From Acholeplasma sp. (GTDB taxonomy: Bacteria > Bacillota_I > Bacilli_A > Acholeplasmatales > Acholeplasmataceae), in NCBI GenBank assembly GCA_012837395.1, contig DURF01000135.1:1-7396 (forward strand): a stretch of 7,396 nt of DNA, in the 5' to 3' direction. The stretch's first letter is position 1. Every line of letters begins with the position of its first letter. Below, piece after piece: positions 1-6,369 of the stretch. The notes under the pieces are model-generated. The model saw only the letters and a list, made by a program, of their open reading frames with translations. It did not search any database and was not told the DNA's origin. Both the position numbers and the translations under genes were made by a program.

Positions 1-337
1 AGACAGGTTTAATTTCAATTACATTAACCTTATTATATTTATTACATATATTAATATACTCATCTAATAATGGAATCTTTAAATCAAATTTATTAGTTTT
101 CTTATTAATTAACTTAACTTTAGACAATTCATTATAAGTAACATCTTTAATATTTATATCAAACTCACTTAATCTTTTAGTTGTAAAATCATGATGGACA
201 ATAAATCGATTATCTTTAGTTAAATGAATATCATATTCAATGCCATAAAAGTACTTACTTTTACCAGCAAGAATTGCTGCTTCAATAGTATTTTCGGTTG
301 CTTTACTGCTGTAGCCACGGTGTGCGATGTATTTCAT
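1..337 (-). CDS. Glycerophosphodiester phosphodiesterase (GDPD family), N-terminal part; runs off left edge
   Basis: The first 112 residues of a minus-strand protein are visible; the C-terminal half lies beyond the window. It opens with MKYIAHRGYS and shows the GDPD signature in order: HRG (His6-Arg7), ENT (15-17), GIEYDIHLT (Glu34, Asp36), FIVHHD (His49-Asp50) and VIEIK (Glu108, Lys110). In this family these residues form the metal site and the general acid/base pair that hydrolyse glycerophosphodiesters to sn-glycerol-3-phosphate and an alcohol. No signal peptide is seen, so a cytoplasmic enzyme is likely, recycling deacylated phospholipid headgroups. The ATG overlaps the stop of the upstream esterase gene by one base (TAATG). 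A GGTGAT Shine-Dalgarno element lies inside the esterase's last codons, so translation is probably coupled. Family members are usually about 230-250 residues. The family call is firm; the substrate is inferred. Confidence 0.9.
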   Translation of the reverse strand, partial: MKYIAHRGYSSKATENTIEAAILAGKSKYFYGIEYDIHLTKDNRFIVHHDFTTKRLSEFDINIKDVTYNELSKVKLINKKTNKFDLKIPLLDEYINICNKYNKVNVIEIKPV

Positions 338-1083
338 TATTTATCACCAAAGAAGAAATTAAGAGCCTTTTTAATTTCACTACCCCAAAAATCCCAATTA
401 TGATCGCCAGGCAGTTCGTTATATATGTGTTTAATGTTGTTTTGTTTTAAGTGGTTATGAAAATCAACATTATGCTCGTATAAGAAATCTTCAGTTCCGC
501 AAGATATATAAATTTTTAAATCTTTGTTTTTTAAATTGTTAGATAATAAAAACAAATCATGAATATGTTTGTTTTTATTATATGTTTCTTTGTCTCCAAA
601 AATTGGGAAAAAGCGATCTTTTCTTTCATCTGAGTGATATGCTTTTGTAATATCTAAAACTCCTGAAAAAGCAGCAACCCCGTTATATTGATTTGGTTTT
701 GAAAGAGCCGCTTTTAATGCGCCATATCCACCCATTGAAAGGCCTGTAATATATGTATTTTCTTTTCTTAAATTAATTTTAAACATTTTAGATATTATAT
801 TAGGTAATTCCTCCGTATAATAATTAAAATAATTATACCCATGTACCATATTAGTATAATAACTATTATTTATACTAGGCATAACAACCATAATGTTATG
901 TTCTCCTGCTAGTTTTTCAATTGATGTATAACGAACCCAATCGGTATTGTTACCGTTATAACCATGCAATAAAAATAGAACATTAAAATCTTTTCCATTT
1001 AACAATTGATCTGGATAGATAATTGTTACTGGTGTTGATAATGCAATTTCATTACTATGTATATTTAAATTTATAAGTGCCAT
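337..1083 (-). CDS. Alpha/beta-hydrolase esterase of the esterase D / tributyrin esterase family (PF00756 type)
   Basis: This is a 248-residue predicted cytoplasmic serine esterase. The nucleophile motif is GLSMGGYG with Ser116, the oxyanion-region motif is FLLHGYNGNNTDW (37-49), and the probable triad partners are Asp199 (CGTEDF) and His228 (PGDHNWDFW). This layout matches the putative-esterase family that includes FrmB/EsD S-formylglutathione hydrolases and lactococcal tributyrin esterase; length is normal. The substrate is not readable; short acyl esters are the family norm. I chose ATG 1083 because AAAGGAG lies 6 bases upstream and a consensus promoter lies just beyond it. The longer reading frame to 1149 would begin upstream of that promoter and adds a non-conserved hydrophobic stretch. 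It forms an operon with the downstream GDPD gene (TAATG overlap), hinting at a shared role in lipid or ester breakdown. Confidence 0.9.
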   Translation of the reverse strand: MALINLNIHSNEIALSTPVTIIYPDQLLNGKDFNVLFLLHGYNGNNTDWVRYTSIEKLAGEHNIMVVMPSINNSYYTNMVHGYNYFNYYTEELPNIISKMFKINLRKENTYITGLSMGGYGALKAALSKPNQYNGVAAFSGVLDITKAYHSDERKDRFFPIFGDKETYNKNKHIHDLFLLSNNLKNKDLKIYISCGTEDFLYEHNVDFHNHLKQNNIKHIYNELPGDHNWDFWGSEIKKALNFFFGDK

Positions 1084-1089
1084 GTCTCT

Positions 1090-1096
1090 CTCCTTT
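1090..1096 (-). promoter_or_regulatory. Shine-Dalgarno site fixing the esterase start
   Basis: AAAGGAG on the minus strand, 6 bases before ATG 1083. It supports the 248-residue form over the 270-residue frame. Confidence 0.85.
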
Positions 1097-1114
1097 AGTT
1101 TTTCATATACTATA

Positions 1115-1142
1115 ATTATAAAGTAAATATTATCATTGTCAA
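1115..1142 (-). promoter_or_regulatory. Consensus sigma-70-type promoter of the esterase-GDPD operon
   Basis: On the minus strand a perfect -35 box TTGACA (1142-1137) is followed after 16 bases by a perfect -10 box TATAAT (1120-1115). Transcription would start near 1108, giving a leader of about 25 bases with the Shine-Dalgarno site inside it. This is the only promoter in the window with both hexamers perfect, and it lacks a TGN extension. Confidence 0.85.
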
Positions 1143-1180
1143 AGGTCATAGTGTTTATAATATAATTTTCTATTAATTAA

Positions 1181-1189
1181 TGATACAAT
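1181..1189 (+). promoter_or_regulatory. Probable extended -10 promoter of the methionine sulfoxide reductase gene
   Basis: TGATACAAT on the plus strand is a TGN-extended -10 with hexamer TACAAT. No good -35 lies 16-18 bases upstream. Predicted initiation near 1196 would give a leader of only about 17 bases, just enough for the ribosome site at 1201-1208. It is divergent from the esterase promoter. Confidence 0.5.
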
Positions 1190-1200
1190 AGTTAACAAAG

Positions 1201-1208
1201 AAGGTGAT
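1201..1208 (+). promoter_or_regulatory. Shine-Dalgarno site implying a TTG start for msrC
   Basis: AAGGTGAT matches the distal part of the full anti-16S complement (GGAGGTGAT). It ends 4 bases before TTG 1213. The in-frame GTG at 1204 lies inside this element and is therefore unlikely to be the start. Confidence 0.7.
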
Positions 1209-1212
1209 TTTA

Positions 1213-1671
1213 TTGTATAAAGATTTATTATTAGCATATGAAGGTTTAATAAATAATGAAAATTATGAGATATCGTTATTAGCTAATACCTCAGCATTTA
1301 TATATGAACATATTAATAATCTTAATTGGGTTGGCTTTTATAATCATATTGATAACAAGTTAATATTAGGACCATTTCAAGGGAAGGTTGCCTGTAACGT
1401 GATTGAGCCTGGACGTGGTGTTTGTGGTTCTTCTCTTGTTGAGAAGAAAACAATTGTTGTTGATGATGTTGCTAATCATCCTAATCATATTTATTGTGAT
1501 TTTAACAGTAAAAGTGAATTAGTAATTCCAATTATTATTAATGATAATGTATATGGAGTTCTTGATTTAGATTCTCCGGTCTTAAGTAGATTTGATAATG
1601 AATTAGTATCATTCTTAGAAGATGTTGTTAGTTTGTTAACAAAGAAATTAAATATGATTAAAAAGAAATAG
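1213..1671 (+). CDS. msrC: Free methionine-(R)-sulfoxide reductase, GAF-domain type (fRMsr; YebR/YtsP family)
   Basis: This is a 152-residue single GAF-domain enzyme, the usual length for the family, predicted cytoplasmic. It reduces free methionine-R-sulfoxide to methionine using thioredoxin or a similar reductant. Diagnostic motifs are NWVGFY (38-43), GPFQGKVACNVIEPGRGVCG (53-72), HIYCDFNSKSELVIPI (92-107) and GVLDLDS (115-121). All three family cysteines are present (Cys61, Cys71 and Cys95); in the characterised E. coli protein the equivalents are Cys84, Cys94 and Cys118. This separates it from ordinary ligand-sensing GAF domains. TTG 1213 is chosen from the Shine-Dalgarno spacing; GTG 1204 would add three residues. 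It stands alone in its transcript and converges on the HTH gene, with its stop codon inside the shared terminator stem. Confidence 0.93.
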   Translation: MYKDLLLAYEGLINNENYEISLLANTSAFIYEHINNLNWVGFYNHIDNKLILGPFQGKVACNVIEPGRGVCGSSLVEKKTIVVDDVANHPNHIYCDFNSKSELVIPIIINDNVYGVLDLDSPVLSRFDNELVSFLEDVVSLLTKKLNMIKKK

Positions 1672-1697
1672 TGCGAATTTCGCACTATTTCTTTTTT
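1661..1697. terminator. Bidirectional rho-independent terminator between msrC and the HTH gene
   Basis: A perfect 16-bp stem (AAAAGAAATAGTGCGA at 1661-1676 paired with 1680-1695) has a 3-base ATT loop. T-runs follow on both strands. The TAG stops of both convergent genes (1669-1671 plus, 1687-1685 minus) lie inside the stem, so one hairpin ends both transcripts. Confidence 0.93.
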
Positions 1698-2650
1698 CTA
1701 GTTTCTATAAATGTTTCAATTGCTGCATAAACTAATCCACCTATTAGAAATATTAACCATGTTAGATCCCATCTATTAGTTAGAAAACTTGTTAGTAAGT
1801 ATGTGGCTGTAATTAATAACCAATATATTGTTGAAAAAGCTTCATTTGTTTTACTTCTTTCTTTTTTAGTAATTGTATAATCACCTTCTTGAAGTAATTT
1901 ATCAAAAGCATAATTTTTCATCGAAACATTAATAAATGTAAATACACTAACCGCTATTAATATCAATAATACCGGAACTAAACCAATTAATAAATAGCTT
2001 GGTGCACTTAATACTCCAGCTAGTATTAACGGGATTGGAGATATTATAAGTAGAGCGACTCCTAATATAATTCCTTTAGTAAATTTAGCTCTATAGTTTT
2101 CTTTTAAAGTTCTAATTTCATTTTTAACATCTTCTTTAATTAAAATGTTTTCTGTTTCTAAAAAACTATATCTTGACATTCTAAGTCCGGTATATACATA
2201 TATTAATACCGCTGACATTATAACTACAAACAAGACTACGAGTCCAATTGCGTAAACATATGATTCTTTTATAATAGTCTCATCATATTTATTAAGTGCT
2301 AAAAGCACTAATAAAATAATTGGTGAGACTATACATAAAAGGGTTGCAAGTGCGATATTAAAACTATCTTTATTATTAGTACTTAAATATACTTTCACTT
2401 CGTCTTTATTCATTGTTTTAGCACTTATTTCATTTGATAATATTTCATTATTTTCATTATCTTTTAATAAATAATCAGTGCTTACACTAAATATTGAACT
2501 CATCATTACTATTTTATCGATACTTGGTGTTGATTCACCGCTTTCCCACTTAGAGACAGCTTGGCGTGAAACGTCAAGTTGATATGCTAATTCTTCTTGA
2601 GACCAGTTTTTACTTTTACGTAAAGCAATAATTTTTTCTTCTAATTTCAT
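1685..2650 (-). CDS. XRE/Cro-type HTH regulator fused to a six-helix membrane domain
   Basis: This 321-residue protein begins with a Cro/C1-type DNA-binding domain (about residues 5-62). It includes NWSQEELAYQLDVSRQAVSKWESG, where the scaffold and recognition helices lie, then TPSIDKI and TDYLL. A polar linker follows, then hydrophobic segments at about 97-119, 131-154, 192-214, 219-241, 271-290 and 295-314, giving about six transmembrane helices and a KKK tail. Such HTH-plus-membrane proteins are common in low-GC Gram-positives and are mostly uncharacterised; a membrane-anchored regulator sensing envelope state is an inference. Start ATG 2650 is chosen because the canonical HTH start (MKLEEKI) follows AAAGGAG at 2662-2668, although the 11-base gap is long. 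The frame upstream to 2728 runs through the control region and is not conserved. It is divergent from arcA, across a 150-bp region with an operator-like inverted repeat. Confidence 0.88.
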   Translation of the reverse strand: MKLEEKIIALRKSKNWSQEELAYQLDVSRQAVSKWESGESTPSIDKIVMMSSIFSVSTDYLLKDNENNEILSNEISAKTMNKDEVKVYLSTNNKDSFNIALATLLCIVSPIILLVLLALNKYDETIIKESYVYAIGLVVLFVVIMSAVLIYVYTGLRMSRYSFLETENILIKEDVKNEIRTLKENYRAKFTKGIILGVALLIISPIPLILAGVLSAPSYLLIGLVPVLLILIAVSVFTFINVSMKNYAFDKLLQEGDYTITKKERSKTNEAFSTIYWLLITATYLLTSFLTNRWDLTWLIFLIGGLVYAAIETFIETRKKK

Positions 2651-2690
2651 TTTTCTTTCAACTCCTTTAACTAAATTATATAGGGTTTTA

Positions 2691-2731
2691 CAGTTGATAA
2701 CTACCAAGTAGACATATAATGTTGTCAACTG
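2691..2731. promoter_or_regulatory. Operator-like inverted repeat between the HTH gene and arcA
   Basis: CAGTTGATAAC (2691-2701) and GTTGTCAACTG (2721-2731) are inverted copies, 10 of 11 positions matching, with arm centres 30 bp apart (about three helical turns). Each arm is itself nearly palindromic around its middle base (GTTGWYAAC-like). A plus-strand TATAAT (2715-2720) lies directly before the second arm and TTGATA (2694-2699) lies in the first, but at a short 15-base spacing. Binding by the adjacent XRE protein, controlling itself and perhaps arcA, is an inference from position. Confidence 0.55.
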
Positions 2732-2748
2732 GTGGTTGCTATTAGGTT

Positions 2749-2777
2749 ATTATATACTATTTTTGATGATATGTTAT
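2749..2777 (-). promoter_or_regulatory. Candidate promoter of the HTH-membrane gene
   Basis: On the minus strand, ATAACA (2777-2772; 4 of 6 to consensus) and TATAAT (2754-2749) are separated by 17 bases. Initiation near 2742 would place the inverted repeat at 2691-2731 in the early transcribed region, suitable for a roadblock or autorepression. A second minus-strand TATAAT at 2680-2675 has only a poor -35 (TAGTTA) and would start inside the ribosome site. The -35 overlaps the opposing arcA -10. Confidence 0.45.
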
Positions 2778-2780
2778 AAT
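2772..2780 (+). promoter_or_regulatory. Candidate extended -10 promoter of arcA
   Basis: TGTTATAAT is a perfect -10 hexamer with TGN extension; no -35 box is recognisable 17 bases upstream. Predicted initiation near 2787 falls at the first base of the AGGAGG Shine-Dalgarno (2787-2792), an unusually short leader. An alternative upstream -10 at 2715-2720 would give a leader of about 75 bases including the second operator arm. Confidence 0.45.
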
Positions 2781-2800
2781 TTTTATAGGAGGATAAATTT

Positions 2801-3991
2801 ATGATTAATGTAAAATCTGAAATATGTAAACTAAAAACTGTTTTAGTTCACAGACCAGGTCGTGAGTTAGAAAACTTAACTCCCAAGTGGTTAGAGCTAC
2901 TGCTGTTTGATGATATTCCTTGGCTAAAAGCTGCACAAGAAGAACATGATTTGTTTGTCAAAGCTTTAAAAGATAATGGTGTTAATGTCTTATATTTAGT
3001 AGATCTTGTTAATGAAAGTCTTTTAAGTAAAGAAATTTTAAATGAATTTATTGATGAGTTTTTGTTTGAATCAAAAATATTTGATTCAAAAGTGTTAAAT
3101 AAAGTTAAAAATTACTTATTAAAATTTGATACCAAAGCAATGATTTCAAAAATGATTGCGGGTATTAGCAAAGAAGAAATAAAGGGGTTAAAAAACTTGA
3201 GTTTGAAATACCGAATTGATGATTATCCCTTTATATGTGATCCAATGCCAAATCTATATTTTGCAAGAGATCCGTTTTCTAGCATTTTAAATGGTGTAAC
3301 TATCAATAAAATGCATACAAACATTAGAGCAAGAGAAACTATCTTTGCTAAATATATATTTAAATATCATCCAAACTACAAAAATATAACTAGGTTTTAT
3401 GATAGAGACTTACCTAGTTCAATAGAAGGTGGCGATATTTTAGTGTTAAACGAAAATGTTTTAGCAATTGGCATTTCTGAGCGAACTGAACCAGAGGCAA
3501 TTGAACATTTAAGTAAAACATTATTTAATAAAACATCTATTAATACTGTTATAGCAATCAACCTACCAAAACTAAGACACTTTATGCATCTTGATACTGT
3601 TATAACACAAGTTGATATAAATAAATTTGTAGTTCATCATGATTTTTTAAATAAGTTAAATATTTATGTCTTAACAAAAAATAACGAAAAGATTAAAATA
3701 TCAGAAAAATACCAAACAATAAAATCTGTGTTTTCAAATGTATTAAAATCACCAATTACTATGATTCCTTGTGGATCAAATAATAAAATTGCATCTGACC
3801 GTGAACAATGGAATGATGGAGCTAATACTCTTGCGATATCACCAGGTGTTGTTATTGCATATGAAAGAAATCCTGTTACTAATAATTTGTTAAGAGAACA
3901 TGGTATTAAAGTAATTGAAATTAAATCTAGTGAACTAGCTCGCGGTCGTGGAGGTCCTAGGTGTATGAGTATGCCGTTAATAAGAAACTAA
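2801..3991 (+). CDS. arcA: Arginine deiminase
   Basis: This complete 396-residue enzyme hydrolyses L-arginine to citrulline and ammonia, the first step of the arginine deiminase pathway; predicted cytoplasmic. Family signatures appear in order: VLVHRPGRELENLTP (14-28), FDDIPWLKAAQEEHD (36-50), NLYFARDPF (151-159), SIEGGDIL (207-214), HLDTVITQVD (263-272), CGSNNKIASDREQWNDGANTLAI and the C-terminal ELARGRGGPRCMSMP. Catalytic residues of the guanidino-modifying superfamily are all present: Asp157, Glu209, His263, Asp265 and the nucleophile Cys388. Length and start are typical; AGGAGG lies 8 bases before the ATG. No ornithine carbamoyltransferase, carbamate kinase or arginine/ornithine antiporter gene follows, because the next gene is convergent. 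arcA is therefore monocistronic here and the rest of the pathway, if present, is elsewhere. Control by the divergent HTH protein is possible but unproven. Confidence 0.97.
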   Translation: MINVKSEICKLKTVLVHRPGRELENLTPKWLELLLFDDIPWLKAAQEEHDLFVKALKDNGVNVLYLVDLVNESLLSKEILNEFIDEFLFESKIFDSKVLNKVKNYLLKFDTKAMISKMIAGISKEEIKGLKNLSLKYRIDDYPFICDPMPNLYFARDPFSSILNGVTINKMHTNIRARETIFAKYIFKYHPNYKNITRFYDRDLPSSIEGGDILVLNENVLAIGISERTEPEAIEHLSKTLFNKTSINTVIAINLPKLRHFMHLDTVITQVDINKFVVHHDFLNKLNIYVLTKNNEKIKISEKYQTIKSVFSNVLKSPITMIPCGSNNKIASDREQWNDGANTLAISPGVVIAYERNPVTNNLLREHGIKVIEIKSSELARGRGGPRCMSMPLIRN

Positions 3992-4035
3992 AGTTAGTAA
4001 AATAAATTAAAATCAACAATAACTAAACTAAAAGA

Positions 4036-4089
4036 AAAAGACATTCTTTCCTTTAAGGTATTTGGACTAAAAGGATTTGAATGTCTTTT
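4036..4089. terminator. Bidirectional terminator between arcA and arsC
   Basis: An 11-bp outer stem (AAAAGACATTC at 4036-4046 pairing with 4079-4089) encloses an internal loop. A second 5-bp CCTTT/AAAGG helix lies inside it. T-rich tracts flank it on both strands, suiting the convergent arcA (plus) and pepF-arsC (minus) transcripts. Confidence 0.8.
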
Positions 4090-4111
4090 ATTAAATTGTT
4101 AATAATTTTTC

Positions 4112-4528
4112 TTATTTTAAAGTAATAGTGTTTGAATTTATTCTGTTTTTTAATTCTAAAACTTTTTCTTCAATTATTTTTGCGGTTTTTAAAAACTCTT
4201 CTTCGCTTTTACCACTTGGATCATCAAGGCCCCAGTCTTCCCTGTGAGATGATGGCAACCACGGGCAATCAACATTACAACCCATTGTAATAACTATATC
4301 TACTTCTGGTAGAGTATCAACTAGTTTAGAACTTTGTTTTTCGTTCATATTATATCCGTGTAATTTATTAATGATACTTACAGCATCTTGATTAATCATA
4401 TCTTTTGTTTCTGTTCCTGCCGAATACGCTTCAAATGTATCAGCTGCATAAAGTTTTGACAATGCTTCTGCCATTTGTGATCGACAAGAGTTATGAACAC
4501 ATATAAAAGCTACTTTTGGTTTTTTCAT
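4112..4528 (-). CDS. arsC: Arsenate reductase, LMW-phosphatase fold (thioredoxin-coupled type), or related protein phosphatase
   Basis: This 138-residue cytoplasmic protein has the low-molecular-weight tyrosine-phosphatase P-loop CVHNSCRSQMAEAL, with nucleophile Cys10 and Arg16 (CX5R). It also has SAGTE (36-40) and the general-acid loop GLDDPSGK (Asp103). The redox-cysteine region MGCNVDCPWLP holds Cys84 and Cys88, which in arsenate reductases of this class relay electrons so that As(V) is reduced to As(III). In the plasmid pI258 enzyme the pair is Cys82/Cys89, so spacing is shorter here, as I recall for clostridial homologues. ATG 4528 lies one base after the pepF stop (TAATATG), with a GGAG site within the last pepF codons; the pair is coupled. 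No arsR, arsB or acr3 gene is visible, so arsenic detoxification is inferred from family only and phosphatase activity remains possible. Confidence 0.88.
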   Translation of the reverse strand: MKKPKVAFICVHNSCRSQMAEALSKLYAADTFEAYSAGTETKDMINQDAVSIINKLHGYNMNEKQSSKLVDTLPEVDIVITMGCNVDCPWLPSSHREDWGLDDPSGKSEEEFLKTAKIIEEKVLELKNRINSNTITLK

Positions 4529-4529
4529 A

Positions 4530-6275
4530 TTATTTCTCCATTATTCTAATTACTTCATCAATATCCTTTTTAATTAAATTGAGTGAATTAATCCAAAATT
4601 CTTTACTTGTTACATCAATTCCCATTGATGCTGCTACATCTTCAACGCTTGCTTTTGTGGTTAGCGCTAGTAATTTATCATAGTTTTTAATAAATGCTTT
4701 CTTATCTTCTAAATAGATTGCATATAGTCCTTTTCCAAATAATAATCCAAAGGCATATGGGAAATTATAAAAACTTAAGCCTGAACTATAATAATGTCCT
4801 TTATTTAACCACATGTATGGATGTAGGATATTATGATCAAGTCCGTCTTGGTATGCCTCTTTTTGAGCTTTTATCATTTCTTCTTTCATTTGGTCTTTAG
4901 AAATAGGACCTTCTGCTAGTTTGAATATATTAGTTTCAAAAATATATCTTGATAAAATGTCAACAATAACTTGTGTGTCACCTTGAAGTGCTATTTCTAA
5001 GACAGATAGTCTTTCTTCATCATTTGTTAATTCACTTAATAAATGATTAGTTACAATAGTTTCACAAAAGATTGAAGCAGTTTCAGCTAGTGGCATTGGA
5101 TAACTCCAGTTAAGTGGACTATTTTCACTAATGATTTCACCATGATATCCATGTCCAAGTTCGTGTGCTAATGTTTGCACATCTGAAAGTGAACCGGTAA
5201 AGTTAGAAAGAATTCTGCTTTGTTTAATTTGGGGTTGGTTACTACAAAATGCACCACCTCTTTTACCCTTTTTAGGGAATGGGTCAATCCAATTAGAATC
5301 AAATGCTTTTTTAGCATAACTTCCGAGTTTCTCGCTATAACTATTAAATGAACTTAATATAACATCTTGAGCTTCTTCGTATGAATATGTTTTTTCTAGT
5401 TTTCCAACTGGCGCAAACATATCATAAAAAGGTAGTCCATTACTATGTCCTAAGTATTTTGATTTAGCTTTTAAATAATTAGCAAAATGTGGCCTAAACT
5501 CTAACATCGCCTCAATCATTGCAGTTAATGTTCTCTCTTCCATGTTAGATCTAATTAAAGTTGGCTCTAAGATACTTTCATATCCTCTAAGTTCATTCAT
5601 CATTACAACTTCTCTTTTAATGTTAGAAAGAGCAGTTGCGACAACTTCATCAATTTTTTCATATGATTTTAGTTCTGCTTCATAAGCTTCTTTTCTTACT
5701 TTTTGGTTATTATCATAAGCAAGATTTCTAACTTCGGATAGAGTCAGAATTTTATTATCTACTTCAACGTCTAGTTTTGCTGTTAAAAGTGATTGAATTT
5801 GTCCCCATGAACTAGAAGAGACTTGTCTTAATTTTGAATAAAGGACTTCTTCTTTTTCTGTTAACAAATATTTAGCACTTTTTTGATTCTTTTGTAATTG
5901 AAATAAATTATCCTTTATTATTTCATTGTCTAAATATTTATTCAAATCTAAATCCTTTAAAAATCTTGTAAATATAACATCGGTTGCTGTTGTTTCATTT
6001 AACATTCTTGATAGTCTTGACATGTTAACTAATGATTCTTGATTAGATACATCAGTTGCATTAGTAAGACTATTAAAAGATGATAGTGTTCTTATTAAAA
6101 CAATTAGTCTTTGATTTAATTCAATATATTTTAATATTACTGTTAAATCGTCATCTTTATTAATTAATAATGGTATTTCATTATACTCGTTAATTAATTT
6201 ACTTACTTCATCAAAATCTTTTTTGTACTTTGGATCGTCAAATCCTAAATATAAATCATTTAAATCCCAATTCAT
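4530..6275 (-). CDS. pepF: Oligoendopeptidase F (M3B metallopeptidase)
   Basis: This 581-residue cytoplasmic zinc endopeptidase cleaves short peptides, typically of about 7-17 residues in characterised homologues, contributing to peptide recycling. The catalytic motif is HELGHGYHGEI, with zinc ligands His371 and His375, catalytic Glu372, and third ligand Glu398 in PLAETASIFCE. The M3 C-terminal substrate-binding signature HYYSSGLSFYNFPYAFG (494-510) and the CSNQPQIKQSRI region upstream of the active site are also present. The N-terminal helical lobe occupies about 1-200. Length fits the M3B family (about 560-610). ATG 6275 follows AGGAGATGAT, whose AGGAG lies 10 bases upstream. It is the first gene of a two-gene transcript with arsC. 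No signal peptide, frameshift or missing residue is seen. Confidence 0.96.
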   Translation of the reverse strand: MNWDLNDLYLGFDDPKYKKDFDEVSKLINEYNEIPLLINKDDDLTVILKYIELNQRLIVLIRTLSSFNSLTNATDVSNQESLVNMSRLSRMLNETTATDVIFTRFLKDLDLNKYLDNEIIKDNLFQLQKNQKSAKYLLTEKEEVLYSKLRQVSSSSWGQIQSLLTAKLDVEVDNKILTLSEVRNLAYDNNQKVRKEAYEAELKSYEKIDEVVATALSNIKREVVMMNELRGYESILEPTLIRSNMEERTLTAMIEAMLEFRPHFANYLKAKSKYLGHSNGLPFYDMFAPVGKLEKTYSYEEAQDVILSSFNSYSEKLGSYAKKAFDSNWIDPFPKKGKRGGAFCSNQPQIKQSRILSNFTGSLSDVQTLAHELGHGYHGEIISENSPLNWSYPMPLAETASIFCETIVTNHLLSELTNDEERLSVLEIALQGDTQVIVDILSRYIFETNIFKLAEGPISKDQMKEEMIKAQKEAYQDGLDHNILHPYMWLNKGHYYSSGLSFYNFPYAFGLLFGKGLYAIYLEDKKAFIKNYDKLLALTTKASVEDVAASMGIDVTSKEFWINSLNLIKKDIDEVIRIMEK

Positions 6276-6304
6276 AATAAATCATCTCCTATTATTTAAC
6301 TTTT

Positions 6305-6333
6305 ATTTTATCATATCTAAATATAAATTAAAA
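6305..6333 (-). promoter_or_regulatory. Candidate promoter of pepF-arsC
   Basis: On the minus strand TGATAAAAT (6313-6305) is a TGN-extended -10 with hexamer TAAAAT. TTTTAA (6333-6328; 4 of 6 to consensus) sits 17 bases upstream. Initiation near 6298 leaves a leader of about 23 bases. The -35 is shared with the distal arm of the terminator of the preceding gene, so termination and re-initiation are packed together. Confidence 0.5.
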
Positions 6334-6369
6334 GAAGCGTCAATTATAATTAATCAACGCTTCTTTTAA
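6328..6369 (-). terminator. Rho-independent terminator of the 74-residue gene
   Basis: A perfect 13-bp stem (TTAAAAGAAGCGT at 6328-6340 with 6357-6369) has a 16-base AT-rich loop. It is followed on the minus strand by a T-rich stretch. The TAA stop of the upstream gene (6368-6366) is inside the stem. Confidence 0.75.

Noticed and set aside
1084..1149. N-terminal extension of the esterase to an upstream ATG
   Set aside because: This stretch contains the consensus -35/-10 promoter and the Shine-Dalgarno for ATG 1083; the extra residues match nothing in the family.
1491..1685. Minus-strand open frame of 64 codons opposite msrC
   Set aside because: It is fully antisense to the well-conserved msrC coding region and has no family signature or promoter.
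2651..2728. Longer start for the HTH-membrane protein
   Set aside because: The frame crosses the inverted repeat and has no ribosome site; the canonical HTH start MKLEEKI follows AAAGGAG.
2723..2728. Minus-strand TTGACA as the -35 of the HTH gene
   Set aside because: No -10-like hexamer lies 16-18 bases downstream; the hexamer is better explained as part of the inverted repeat.
4112..4528. Member of an arsenic-resistance operon
   Set aside because: No ArsR, ArsB, Acr3 or ArsA gene is adjacent; the partner is pepF.
4694..4900. Plus-strand open frame of 68 codons opposite pepF
   Set aside because: It lies inside the conserved C-terminal part of pepF on the other strand and has no supporting signals.
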